NCBI RefSeq assembly: GCF_022867865.1
Contig: NZ_JALIEC010000014.1
Coordinates: 1-64,000 of the forward strand
DNA: 64,000 nucleotides
Source: Phaeobacter sp. J2-8
GTDB lineage: Bacteria; Pseudomonadota; Alphaproteobacteria; Rhodobacterales; Rhodobacteraceae
Direction: 5' to 3'
The translations under genes and the position numbers were made by a program. Positions 20,258 to 28,240 of this stretch are shown here, in pieces (the stretch's first letter is position 1; each line of letters begins with the position of its first letter). The notes below the pieces were generated by a model. The model did no database searches. It was not told where the DNA came from and saw nothing but the letters and a program-made list of their open reading frames with translations.

Positions 20258-20470
20258 ATGCCAAAACGCTTTCGCCTGACCCGCCGCTTCAACGCCGCAA
20301 TGACCGAAGACGGCTATCGCCGCTTACGTCGATTTGCGGACAACGCCGGGTTGGACGAAGGCGAGGCGCTGTCCTTTGTGTTCGAACATTTCGACAGCAT
20401 CACCGATGACGAGGCGCTGACCCACCGGCTGCGCCTGTTCAATTCGGAACTGGACGCGCGAAAAAGATGA
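20258..20470 (+). CDS. Small basic protein of unknown function (70 aa)
   Basis: The ORF starts at an ATG with AAGGAG 7 nt upstream and encodes a charged protein, beginning MPKRFRLTRRFNAAMTEDGY. The pattern of a basic strand followed by two helices (YRRLRRFADNAGLDEGEALSFVFEHF) would suit a ribbon-helix-helix-like fold, though this is a guess. It sits 43 nt after the acyl-CoA dehydrogenase gene and is likely in the same transcript. Confidence 0.65.
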   Translation: MPKRFRLTRRFNAAMTEDGYRRLRRFADNAGLDEGEALSFVFEHFDSITDDEALTHRLRLFNSELDARKR

Positions 20471-20522
20471 TCGGACATGCCACCCGCCACATTCAGGTTC
20501 CCCCTGCGGCGGAGGCCCGCGC

Positions 20523-20733
20523 ATTTGCGTATTTGAAAAGAGAAGAAGATGCGCAGAGCGATCCACCCCCATGTCCGGCCCGGTCGTATGACGGACCAAC
20601 GGCGGGACACAGGGGCTTCTCCTCTTGCGGTCATCGGCTCGCCAGCCTGTACCGCAACTGTGACGCTAGCGAGTTAACCTTAATGGTGTGTTACCGGGCG
20701 CCCGGCCCTTCTTCTCTTTCCAAATACGCAAAT
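20523..20733. repeat. Inverted repeat pair (ATTTGCGTATTTG...GAGAAGAAG family)
   Basis: Two 26-bp arms, 20523-20548 and 20708-20733, are inverted copies of each other with one mismatch (25/26). They enclose 159 bp without a credible gene. The whole structure fills most of the 301-bp gap between the 70-aa gene and the GST gene, and its right arm lies in the GST leader about 40 bp ahead of the start codon. The GAAGAAG end resembles the other dispersed repeat family in this window. Confidence 0.75.
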
Positions 20734-20771
20734 TCCAGACCCGCAACAGGCGGCTCACAGGAGGTTTTTTC

Positions 20772-21413
20772 ATGACTATGCAACTCTATTGCTTCGGTGA
20801 ATCCGGAAATGCCTATAAGGCCGCGCTGGCGCTGCAACTCAGCGGGCTGAAATGGGAACCCGTCTATGTGGATTTCTTCAACGGCGCCGCACGAAGCGAG
20901 GATTATCGCACAACATTGAACGAAATGGGCGAAGTGCCGGTTTTGGTGGACGGTGACACCCGCCTGACCCAATCCGGCGTGATCCAGATGTATGTGACCG
21001 AGAAGACCGGAAAATTCGGCGGCACAACTGCCGAGGAATTGCGCGAAATCATGCGTTGGGTGTTCTGGGACAATCACAAGTTTTCAAGCCAGGCGGGCGT
21101 CACCCGGTTTCTGATGAACTTCCTGCCGCCGGACCGCCGCCCCGGTCCGGTGATCGACTTTTTTCAGGGCCGGTTGAAAGCCGCTTATGGCGTGCTCGAG
21201 TCCCATTTGCAGGCGCGCGACTGGATTGTCGGCGACGGCCTCACCAACGCCGATCTCAGCTGTTGCAGCTATCTCTATTACCCAGAGCCATTTGGTTTTG
21301 ACCGGGCAGACTGGCCGAATATCGACGCTTGGTTGACCCGGATTTCCGAAACACCGGGATGGAAACATCCCTATGACCTGATGCCCGGCTCGCCAGCCGA
21401 CCGGGCGAAATGA
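20772..21413 (+). CDS. Glutathione S-transferase family protein
   Basis: The 213-aa product has a thioredoxin-fold N-terminus (QLYCFGESGNAYKAALAL) and the all-helical C-terminal domain. The cis-proline/ES pair, VPVLVDGDTRLTQSGVIQMY, is intact. The ATG at 20772 follows an AGGAGG site. Its stop lies 11 nt ahead of the thiolase start, so it is probably part of the beta-oxidation operon. The substrate is unknown. Confidence 0.85.
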   Translation: MTMQLYCFGESGNAYKAALALQLSGLKWEPVYVDFFNGAARSEDYRTTLNEMGEVPVLVDGDTRLTQSGVIQMYVTEKTGKFGGTTAEELREIMRWVFWDNHKFSSQAGVTRFLMNFLPPDRRPGPVIDFFQGRLKAAYGVLESHLQARDWIVGDGLTNADLSCCSYLYYPEPFGFDRADWPNIDAWLTRISETPGWKHPYDLMPGSPADRAK

Positions 21414-21424
21414 GGAGGACAGGC

Positions 21425-22636
21425 ATGACCGACGCCTATATTTACGACGCAATCCGCACTCCGCGCGGCAAGGGCCGCAAAGACGGCTCCCTGCATGAGG
21501 TGACCAGCCTGCGGCTGTCGTCGCAGGTGCTGAACGCGGTCAAGGACCGTAATGGACTAGAAGGCCATGCGGTCGAAGACGTGATCTGGGGCAATGTCAC
21601 CCAGGTCGGCGAACAGGGCGGTTGTCTTGCGCGGTCCGCTGTTCTGGCCTCTGATCTGGACGAACGTATTCCCGGGCTGGCGATCAACCGGTTCTGTGCC
21701 TCGGGCATGGAGGCGGTCAACCTGGCCGCCAATCAAGTGCGCGGCGGGGCCGGATCGGCCTATATCGCGGGCGGCGTTGAAATGATGGGCCGTGTGGCCA
21801 TGGGCAGTGACGGTGCCGCAATTGCCGTCGACCCCAGCCTGGCGATGGAGAGCTATTTTGTCCCGCAGGGCATTTCAGCCGACATCATTGCCACCGAATA
21901 TGGATTTTCCCGTGACGACGCGGATCGGTTGGCCGTGGCCAGTCAGGAACGCGCCGCCGCAGCCTGGGCCGACAAACGGTTCGACAAATCGCTGATCACC
22001 GTGCGCGACATCAACGGTCTCGCCATTCTGGATCATGACGAATACATGCGCCCCGGCACCGATATGCAAAGCCTCGGCGCGTTGAAACCCGCCTTCAAGG
22101 ACATGGGCGAGGTCATGCCCGGTTTCGACAAGGTCGCCCTGATGAAATACCCGCATCTGGAGCGGATCAACCACATCCACCATGCCGGCAATTCCAGCGG
22201 CATCGTCGATGGCGCCGCCGCCGTCCTGATCGGCAACAAGGCATTTGGCGAGGCCAATGGATTGAAACCGCGTGCGCGCATCCGCGCCACGGCCAAGATC
22301 GGCACAGATCCCACCATCATGCTGACCGGCCCGGTGCCGGTGACGCAAAAGATCCTGGCAGACAATGGCATGGCCATTTCCGACATCGACCTGTTCGAGG
22401 TCAACGAAGCCTTTGCCAGCGTCGTGCTGCGTTTCATGCAGGCGTTTGATGTCGATCACGACAAGGTCAATGTGAACGGCGGCTCTATTGCCATGGGGCA
22501 CCCGCTGGGCGCGACCGGCGCGATCATCATCGGCACCCTGCTGGATGAGCTGGAGCGCAGCGGCAAAGGCGTCGGCCTTGCCACGCTTTGCATCGCCTCC
22601 GGCATGGGCGCGGCCACGATCATCGAACGGGTCTGA
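21425..22636 (+). CDS. Acetyl-CoA C-acyltransferase (thiolase)
   Basis: The 403-aa thiolase cleaves 3-ketoacyl-CoA to acetyl-CoA and a shortened acyl-CoA. The nucleophilic cysteine is in [14 protein letters not shown] (around residue 90). Also present are [11 protein letters not shown], the [15 protein letters not shown] loop with the catalytic His, and the C-terminal CIASGMGAA cysteine. The start at 21425 has a GAGGACAGG site and gives the normal [16 protein letters not shown]-terminus. It precedes the FadB-like enzyme by 75 nt and is its expected partner. Confidence 0.93.
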   Translation: MTDAYIYDAIRTPRGKGRKDGSLHEVTSLRLSSQVLNAVKDRNGLEGHAVEDVIWGNVTQVGEQGGCLARSAVLASDLDERIPGLAINRFCASGMEAVNLAANQVRGGAGSAYIAGGVEMMGRVAMGSDGAAIAVDPSLAMESYFVPQGISADIIATEYGFSRDDADRLAVASQERAAAAWADKRFDKSLITVRDINGLAILDHDEYMRPGTDMQSLGALKPAFKDMGEVMPGFDKVALMKYPHLERINHIHHAGNSSGIVDGAAAVLIGNKAFGEANGLKPRARIRATAKIGTDPTIMLTGPVPVTQKILADNGMAISDIDLFEVNEAFASVVLRFMQAFDVDHDKVNVNGGSIAMGHPLGATGAIIIGTLLDELERSGKGVGLATLCIASGMGAATIIERV

Positions 22637-22711
22637 TCCGCGACGACGCCAACAATCGAGACATCCGCCGGCAACGGCAGGACCAGGAATATCTGTGACA
22701 GGAGTTACAAG

Positions 22712-24901
22712 ATGAGTGATTTCACCATGACCACGGGCGACGACGGCGTCGCCACGATCACATGGGATGTGACCGACAAAAGCATGAACGTGCTGTCGCT
22801 GGAAGGTTTGGCCGAACTTGACAGCCATATCGAGGCCGCGCTGGGCGATGATGCAATCAAGGGGGTGATCATCACCTCGGCCAAGGCCGATTTTGCCGGC
22901 GGCATGGATCTGAACGTGATTGCCAAGATGAAGGAAAGCGCGGGCGACGATCCGGCGCGCGGGCTTTTTGACGGGATCATGCAGATGCATGGTTTGTTGC
23001 GCAAAATCGAACGGGCCGGCATGGACGCCAAGACCAACAAGGGCGGCAAACCGATTGCCGCCGCCCTGCCCGGCACTGCGCTGGGCATCGGGCTGGAAAT
23101 CCCGCTGGCCTGCCACCGGATCTTTGCCGCCGACAATCCCAAGGCCAAGATCGGCCTGCCGGAAATCATGGTTGGCATCTTTCCCGGTGCCGGCGGCACC
23201 ACCCGATTGGTGCGCAAGATGGGGGCGATGGCGGCCTCGCCCTTCCTGCTGGAGGGCAAGTTGTCGGACCCGAAAAAGGCCAAGATGGCTGGGATCATTG
23301 ACGAAGTCGCCGAAGACCCGGTTGCGGCCGCCCGTGAATGGATCTTGTCGGGGCCAAAGATCGTCAAACCCTGGGACGAAAAAGGCTATAAAATCCCCGG
23401 TGGCGCGCCCTATCACCCGGCGGGTTTCATGACGTTTGTGGGTGCATCCGCGATGGTCAACGGCAAGACCAAGGGCGTCTATCCGGCGGCCAAGGCATTG
23501 CTTTCGGCGGTCTATGAAGGCGCATTGGTGCCGTTTGACACCGCGTTGAAAATCGAAGCCCGCTGGTTCACCAATGTGCTGATGAATCCGTCGTCCAGTG
23601 CAATGATCCGGTCGCTGTTCATCAACAAGGAAGCGCTGGAAAAAGGCGCAAACCGCCCCGAGGCACCCGACCAACGGGTGAAGAAGGTTGGTGTTCTGGG
23701 GGCCGGCATGATGGGGGCCGGCATCACATTGGTCTCGGCTCTGGCGGGGATCAAGGTTGTGTTGATCGACCAGAAACAGGAAGCGGCGGACAAGGGCAAA
23801 GCCTATGCCGCCGAATACATGGATCAGGGCATCAAGCGCAAAAAGGCGACCGAAGAGAAAAAGACCGCCCTGTTGGGGCTGATCGAGGCGACCACAGATT
23901 ACGCGGCGCTGGCCGATTGTGATCTGATCATCGAGGCCGTGTTCGAAGACCCCAAGATCAAGGCCGAAGTGACCGCCGCGGTCGAAGCGGTTGTTGGCGC
24001 GGATTGCATCTTTGCCTCCAATACCTCGACCCTGCCGATCACCGAACTGGCCAAGGCCAGCAAACGGCCCGAGCAGTTCATCGGCATTCACTTCTTCTCG
24101 CCGGTCGAGAAAATGATGCTGGTCGAGATCATCAAAGGCAAGGCAACCGGTGATCGCGCGGTGGCCAAGGCGCTGGATTACGTGCGCCAGATCCGCAAGA
24201 CGCCGATCGTGGTCAATGACGCGCGCTTCTTCTATGCCAACCGCTGCATCATTCCCTACATCAACGAAGGCCTGCGCATGGTGGCCGAAGGGGTTGCCCC
24301 GGCGTTGATCGAAAATGCCGCCAAAATGGTGGGCATGCCGCTGGGACCGTTGCAATTGGTCGACGAAACCTCGGTCGATCTGGGCGCAAAGATCGCCCGC
24401 GCGACCAAGGCGGCGATGGGCGATGCCTATCCCGATGGCGCGGTGGACGAGGTGATCTTCTGGATGGAGGCGCAGGGCCGGTTGGGTCGCAAGACCGCTG
24501 CGGGCTTCTATGACTATGATGAAAAGGGCAAGCGCACCGGCCTCAGCGAAGCCGTCAAAGCGCAATACCCGGCATCCGATGACCAGCCTGACCTGATCGA
24601 GGTGCAGCATCGTCTGCTGTTCGCACAGGTGCTGGAGGCGGTGCGCGCGCTGGAAGAAGGCGTGCTTGAGGACATCCGCGAAGGCGACGTCGGTGCGATC
24701 CTTGGCTGGGGCTTTGCGCCCTGGTCCGGCGGCCCGTTCAGCTGGCTCGACATGTTGGGCGCGCCTTATGCGGCAGACCGCTGTGACCAACTGACCGCGA
24801 CGTATGGCGACCGGTTTGCCTGTCCTGATCTGCTGCGCGACATGGCGGCAAAAAATCAGGACTTCTACACCCGGTTCGCCAAGGCCCAAACCGCCGCATA
24901 A
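22712..24901 (+). CDS. 3-hydroxyacyl-CoA dehydrogenase/enoyl-CoA hydratase (FadB/FadJ type)
   Basis: The 729-aa multifunctional enzyme hydrates trans-2-enoyl-CoA and oxidises the 3-hydroxyacyl-CoA product with NAD+. The N-terminal crotonase domain (about residues 1-200) has the oxyanion-hole and acidic residues in ALPGTALGIGLEIPLACH and KIGLPEIMVGIFPGAGGT. The dehydrogenase domain starts with GVLGAGMMGAGITLVSALAG (around residue 330), followed by ASNTSTLPI, GIHFFSPVEKM and the C-terminal repeat. It ends the beta-oxidation operon and is followed by a strong convergent terminator. Confidence 0.93.
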   Translation: MSDFTMTTGDDGVATITWDVTDKSMNVLSLEGLAELDSHIEAALGDDAIKGVIITSAKADFAGGMDLNVIAKMKESAGDDPARGLFDGIMQMHGLLRKIERAGMDAKTNKGGKPIAAALPGTALGIGLEIPLACHRIFAADNPKAKIGLPEIMVGIFPGAGGTTRLVRKMGAMAASPFLLEGKLSDPKKAKMAGIIDEVAEDPVAAAREWILSGPKIVKPWDEKGYKIPGGAPYHPAGFMTFVGASAMVNGKTKGVYPAAKALLSAVYEGALVPFDTALKIEARWFTNVLMNPSSSAMIRSLFINKEALEKGANRPEAPDQRVKKVGVLGAGMMGAGITLVSALAGIKVVLIDQKQEAADKGKAYAAEYMDQGIKRKKATEEKKTALLGLIEATTDYAALADCDLIIEAVFEDPKIKAEVTAAVEAVVGADCIFASNTSTLPITELAKASKRPEQFIGIHFFSPVEKMMLVEIIKGKATGDRAVAKALDYVRQIRKTPIVVNDARFFYANRCIIPYINEGLRMVAEGVAPALIENAAKMVGMPLGPLQLVDETSVDLGAKIARATKAAMGDAYPDGAVDEVIFWMEAQGRLGRKTAAGFYDYDEKGKRTGLSEAVKAQYPASDDQPDLIEVQHRLLFAQVLEAVRALEEGVLEDIREGDVGAILGWGFAPWSGGPFSWLDMLGAPYAADRCDQLTATYGDRFACPDLLRDMAAKNQDFYTRFAKAQTAA

Positions 24902-24936
24902 AAAAGTCGGCCAGTGGAAGCGCTCCACTGGCCGAC
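24900..24936 (-). terminator. Rho-independent terminator of adk
   Basis: A perfect 13-bp stem (GTCGGCCAGTGGA at 24906-24918 and TCCACTGGCCGAC at 24924-24936) with a 5-nt loop is followed, on the reverse strand, by six T residues (24905-24900). It ends the adk transcript; the stem may also serve the convergent FadB-type gene. Confidence 0.85.
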
Positions 24937-24961
24937 CGCTGTTTGCCGGGCAATTTCCAAC

Positions 24962-25645
24962 CTACTTTACGTTGGTCACAATCGCCCCAAGCTCTGCCGC
25001 AACATCACCAATCTGCCCCATGGCATCCACGCGCTGCAACACGCCTTTGCCTTGGTAATAGTCGATCAGCGGGGCGGTTTGCGCGTGATAGGCCTCTAGC
25101 CGCGAGGCGACGGTTTCCGCATTGTCATCGGCGCGGCGTTTGAAATCGCTGCCGCCGCAATTGTCACAGACATCCGCCACCGCAAGAGGTTTGAAACTGT
25201 CGTGATACCCTTCACCGCAGCTGGCACAGGTAAACCGCCCGGAAATCCGGGTGACCATGGCGGCATCTTCGACATCCAGTGAGATCGCGGCATTGATGCC
25301 GGTGCCGGTCTCGCTCAGCAGTGTATCCAGCGCCTCGGCCTGCACAATCGTGCGCGGGAACCCGTCGAGGATCACACCCTTGGCGGTGTCCCCCTCGGCC
25401 AGACGATCGCGCAGGATGGCAATCACGATCTCGTCCGAAACAAGGCCGCCGGCCTCCATCACGGCTTTGGCGGATTTGCCGGCCTCGGTGCCCGCAGCCA
25501 CCGCAGCCCGCAGCAGATCTCCGGTCGAGAGCTGGGCAAGGCCGAACTTCTCTTCCAGCATCCGGGCCTGGGTGCCTTTGCCTGCGCCGGGCGGCCCAAG
25601 CAGAATGAGGATGACGTCGGGGGTCATTCGGGGTGTTCCATCCAT
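24962..25645 (-). CDS. adk: Adenylate kinase, zinc-type lid
   Basis: The enzyme (227 aa) interconverts ATP + AMP and 2 ADP. The P-loop ILLGPPGAGKGTQA and the DGFPRT motif are clear. The lid has two CxxC pairs (CASC and CDNC, about 20 residues apart), the Cys4 zinc-binding form. Start choice is uncertain: ATG 25645 is used; a GTG lies at 25648, and an ATG at 25627 gives a shorter N-terminus closer to some homologues. The gene begins about 5 nt after the acs stop and is in the same direction. Confidence 0.93.
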   Translation of the reverse strand: MDGTPRMTPDVILILLGPPGAGKGTQARMLEEKFGLAQLSTGDLLRAAVAAGTEAGKSAKAVMEAGGLVSDEIVIAILRDRLAEGDTAKGVILDGFPRTIVQAEALDTLLSETGTGINAAISLDVEDAAMVTRISGRFTCASCGEGYHDSFKPLAVADVCDNCGGSDFKRRADDNAETVASRLEAYHAQTAPLIDYYQGKGVLQRVDAMGQIGDVAAELGAIVTNVK

Positions 25646-25650
25646 CACGT

Positions 25651-27582
25651 TCAGGCCCTGTTCATGCGGTTTTCAATCAGATCATCCACCACCGACGGAT
25701 CTGCCAGTGTCGATGTATCGCCCAGCGCGCCAAAATCGTTTTCGGCGATTTTGCGCAGGATACGGCGCATGATCTTGCCCGAGCGGGTTTTTGGCAGGCC
25801 GGGGGCCCATTGCACCAGATCGGGGCTGGCAATCGGGCCGATTTCCGTGCGGACCCAGGTCCGCAGCTCTTTCATCAGCTCGTCTGACGGCTCGATCCCG
25901 TTCATCAGGGTGACATAGCAATAAATGCCCTGCCCCTTGATCGCATGCGGATAGCCAACCACCGCGGCCTCGGCCACCTTGGCATGGGCGACAAGCGCGC
26001 TTTCGACTTCGGCGGTGCCCATCCGGTGGCCAGACACGTTGATCACATCATCAACCCGACCCGTGATCCAATAATCCCCATCTTCGTCGCGACGGCAGCC
26101 ATCACCAGAGAAATAATAGCCTTTGTAATCGCTGAAATAGGTCTTCTCGAACCGCTCATGATCGCCCCAGACAGTGCGCATCTGTGCAGGCCAGCTGTCG
26201 GCGATGACCAGCACGCCCTCGACACCGTTGCCTTCGATCACCTCGCCGGTTGTCGGCTCCAGCACCAGGGGTTTCACCCCAAAGAAAGGCCGCTGGGCCG
26301 ATCCGGGCTTCAACTCATGCGCGCCGGGCAGTGGCGTCATCATGTGGCCGCCGGTTTCGGTCTGCCACCATGTATCGACGATCGGGCAATTGCCCTTGCC
26401 GACCACATCATTGTACCAATTCCAGGCTTCGGGGTTGATCGGCTCGCCCACGGTGCCCAGCAGGGTCAGCGACGACAGATCGCATTTTTCAACAAACTCC
26501 GGCCCCTGCCCCATCAGCGCACGAATGGCGGTGGGGGCGGTGTAGAACTGGTTCACCTTGTGCTTTTCACAGACCTGCCAGAAACGCGACGCATCCGGAT
26601 AGGTTGGCACGCCTTCGAACATCAGCGTGGTCGCGCCATTGGCCAGCGGGCCATAGACGATATAGCTGTGGCCGGTGACCCAGCCGACATCGGCCGTACA
26701 CCAATAAACATCGCCGTCGTGATAATCGAACGTGATTTCATGCGTCATCGCCGCATAGACCAGATAGCCGCCGGAACAATGCACCACGCCCTTTGGCTGG
26801 CCGGTGGAGCCAGAGGTATAAAGCACGAACAACGGATCTTCTGCATTCACCTCAACCGGGGAAAAGCTGCTGTCCGCCTCTGCTGACAGCGCATTGTAAT
26901 CATAGTCACGCCCATCGACCCAGGTGGTCTGGCCGCCGGTGCGTTTGACCACCAGACATTTGACCGTGTCCTTGGTGTGCAACAGCGCCTTGTCAGCGTT
27001 CGATTTCAACGCGGTCTTGCGTCCGCCGCGCGGGGCCTCGTCCGCGGTGATCAGAACCTTGGCATCACAGCCATTGATCCGCGCGCCCAGCGCATCGGGC
27101 GAAAACCCGGCAAAGACGATGGAATGAATCGCGCCAATCCGCGCACAGGCCAGCATGGCATAAGCCGCTTCGGGGATCATCGGCAGATAGATCACCACCC
27201 GGTCGCCCTTGGTCACGCCCATATCCGTCAGGACATTGGCCATCTTGCAGGTTTTGTCGTGCAATTCCTGATAGGTGATGTGCTGGGCGGCCTCGCCTGG
27301 ATCATCCGGTTCAAAAATGATCGCAGTCTGCGCGCCACGGGTCGCCAGATGCCGGTCAATGCAATTGGCCGATACGTTCAGCGTGCCGTCGTGATACCAT
27401 TTGATGCGAATATCACCGGGGGCAAAGCTGACATCCTTGATCTGAGTATAAGGTTTGATCCAGTTAATGCGCTTGCCCTGTTCGGCCCAGAATGCATCGG
27501 GATCAGCGATGGATGCGGCATACATTTCGTCATATTTCGCGGCATCGACATGGTACTGGCGTGCGGAATCAGTGTTGGGCAT
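25651..27582 (-). CDS. acs: Acetyl-CoA synthetase
   Basis: The 643-aa AMP-forming synthetase activates acetate (or propionate) to acyl-CoA. Landmarks: [14 protein letters not shown] (adenylate-forming core), the [10 protein letters not shown] loop, [20 protein letters not shown], and the acetylatable lysine in [15 protein letters not shown]. The ATG at 27582 is chosen over an upstream one at 27633 because it follows GAGGGGGGAG and gives the usual N-terminus. adk follows immediately. A long 658-bp upstream region separates it from the divergent ileS. Confidence 0.95.
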   Translation of the reverse strand: MPNTDSARQYHVDAAKYDEMYAASIADPDAFWAEQGKRINWIKPYTQIKDVSFAPGDIRIKWYHDGTLNVSANCIDRHLATRGAQTAIIFEPDDPGEAAQHITYQELHDKTCKMANVLTDMGVTKGDRVVIYLPMIPEAAYAMLACARIGAIHSIVFAGFSPDALGARINGCDAKVLITADEAPRGGRKTALKSNADKALLHTKDTVKCLVVKRTGGQTTWVDGRDYDYNALSAEADSSFSPVEVNAEDPLFVLYTSGSTGQPKGVVHCSGGYLVYAAMTHEITFDYHDGDVYWCTADVGWVTGHSYIVYGPLANGATTLMFEGVPTYPDASRFWQVCEKHKVNQFYTAPTAIRALMGQGPEFVEKCDLSSLTLLGTVGEPINPEAWNWYNDVVGKGNCPIVDTWWQTETGGHMMTPLPGAHELKPGSAQRPFFGVKPLVLEPTTGEVIEGNGVEGVLVIADSWPAQMRTVWGDHERFEKTYFSDYKGYYFSGDGCRRDEDGDYWITGRVDDVINVSGHRMGTAEVESALVAHAKVAEAAVVGYPHAIKGQGIYCYVTLMNGIEPSDELMKELRTWVRTEIGPIASPDLVQWAPGLPKTRSGKIMRRILRKIAENDFGALGDTSTLADPSVVDDLIENRMNRA

Positions 27583-28240
27583 ATGCTCCCCCCTCGTATT
27601 TTCAGGATCCGGGGCGATCAATGGCTCCTCCATCTGCTCCGGACATCCTCGTTGGCGCGAGTTTACAGAGGAATGCGGGAATTGCCTCTAGGTCACGGCA
27701 ACCAGAGACTTTTTCTGTAAATAAATCCACAATACCATCTGAAAACCTGTAAAGCTTCGAACAACCTAGGCCTGTATTTCATCCTTATGTCAAACGGTTA
27801 CAAGTTCATTTGCAGAGCAGGCCGTGCTGTAAACTTTCGGTGATCAGCGCGACTTTGGCCGCTAACTTTCTTGCGTTTGACCTGCGACAAATGCGCATAT
27901 CTTGCCACGGCGACACCATCGGCGGTGTTTTCATTGCCCGTTACCCCGGCCTGTTTCCCGCAACTTGACCGGGGCCACGGTCCAGACCCGGCAGGCAATC
28001 GCCAACTGGATCTCGCGGCTGTCGGGCATCGACGCCACCCGCCGAAATGCGCCACTGGACGCCCGATCTTGCCAGGCCTATAAGCGAGACAAGATGGCTT
28101 ATTTCGCGATCATCATTCGAATTACATGCCCGGCGCTCTGATACATCGAGCCGCCGGGACAAGGCGTATGGGCAACCGCGCCGCCAGACCCCCACATAGT
28201 TGAAGACCCTGATAGAACAATCCGACGAAGGACGCCCAAA
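27583..28240. other. Intergenic region between acs and ileS
   Basis: No convincing gene is seen in these 658 bp on either strand. A weak promoter-like element for acs lies on the reverse strand, with a TTGACA (complement of 27788-27793) and a TAGGTT about 19 nt downstream. The rest, probably including the ileS promoter, shows no recognised motif. Confidence 0.45.

Noticed and set aside
20549-20707. Possible cobalamin riboswitch ahead of the GST gene
   Set aside because: Only the short piece CCGCAACTGTGACGC resembles one. The other conserved boxes are not found and the downstream gene has no link to B12.
21875-24928. Very long reverse-strand open frame (about 1,000 codons) opposite thiolase and FadB-type genes
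   Set aside because: It is a shadow produced by the high-GC third-position bias of two well-conserved forward genes; its translation is Arg/His/Gly-rich without family motifs.
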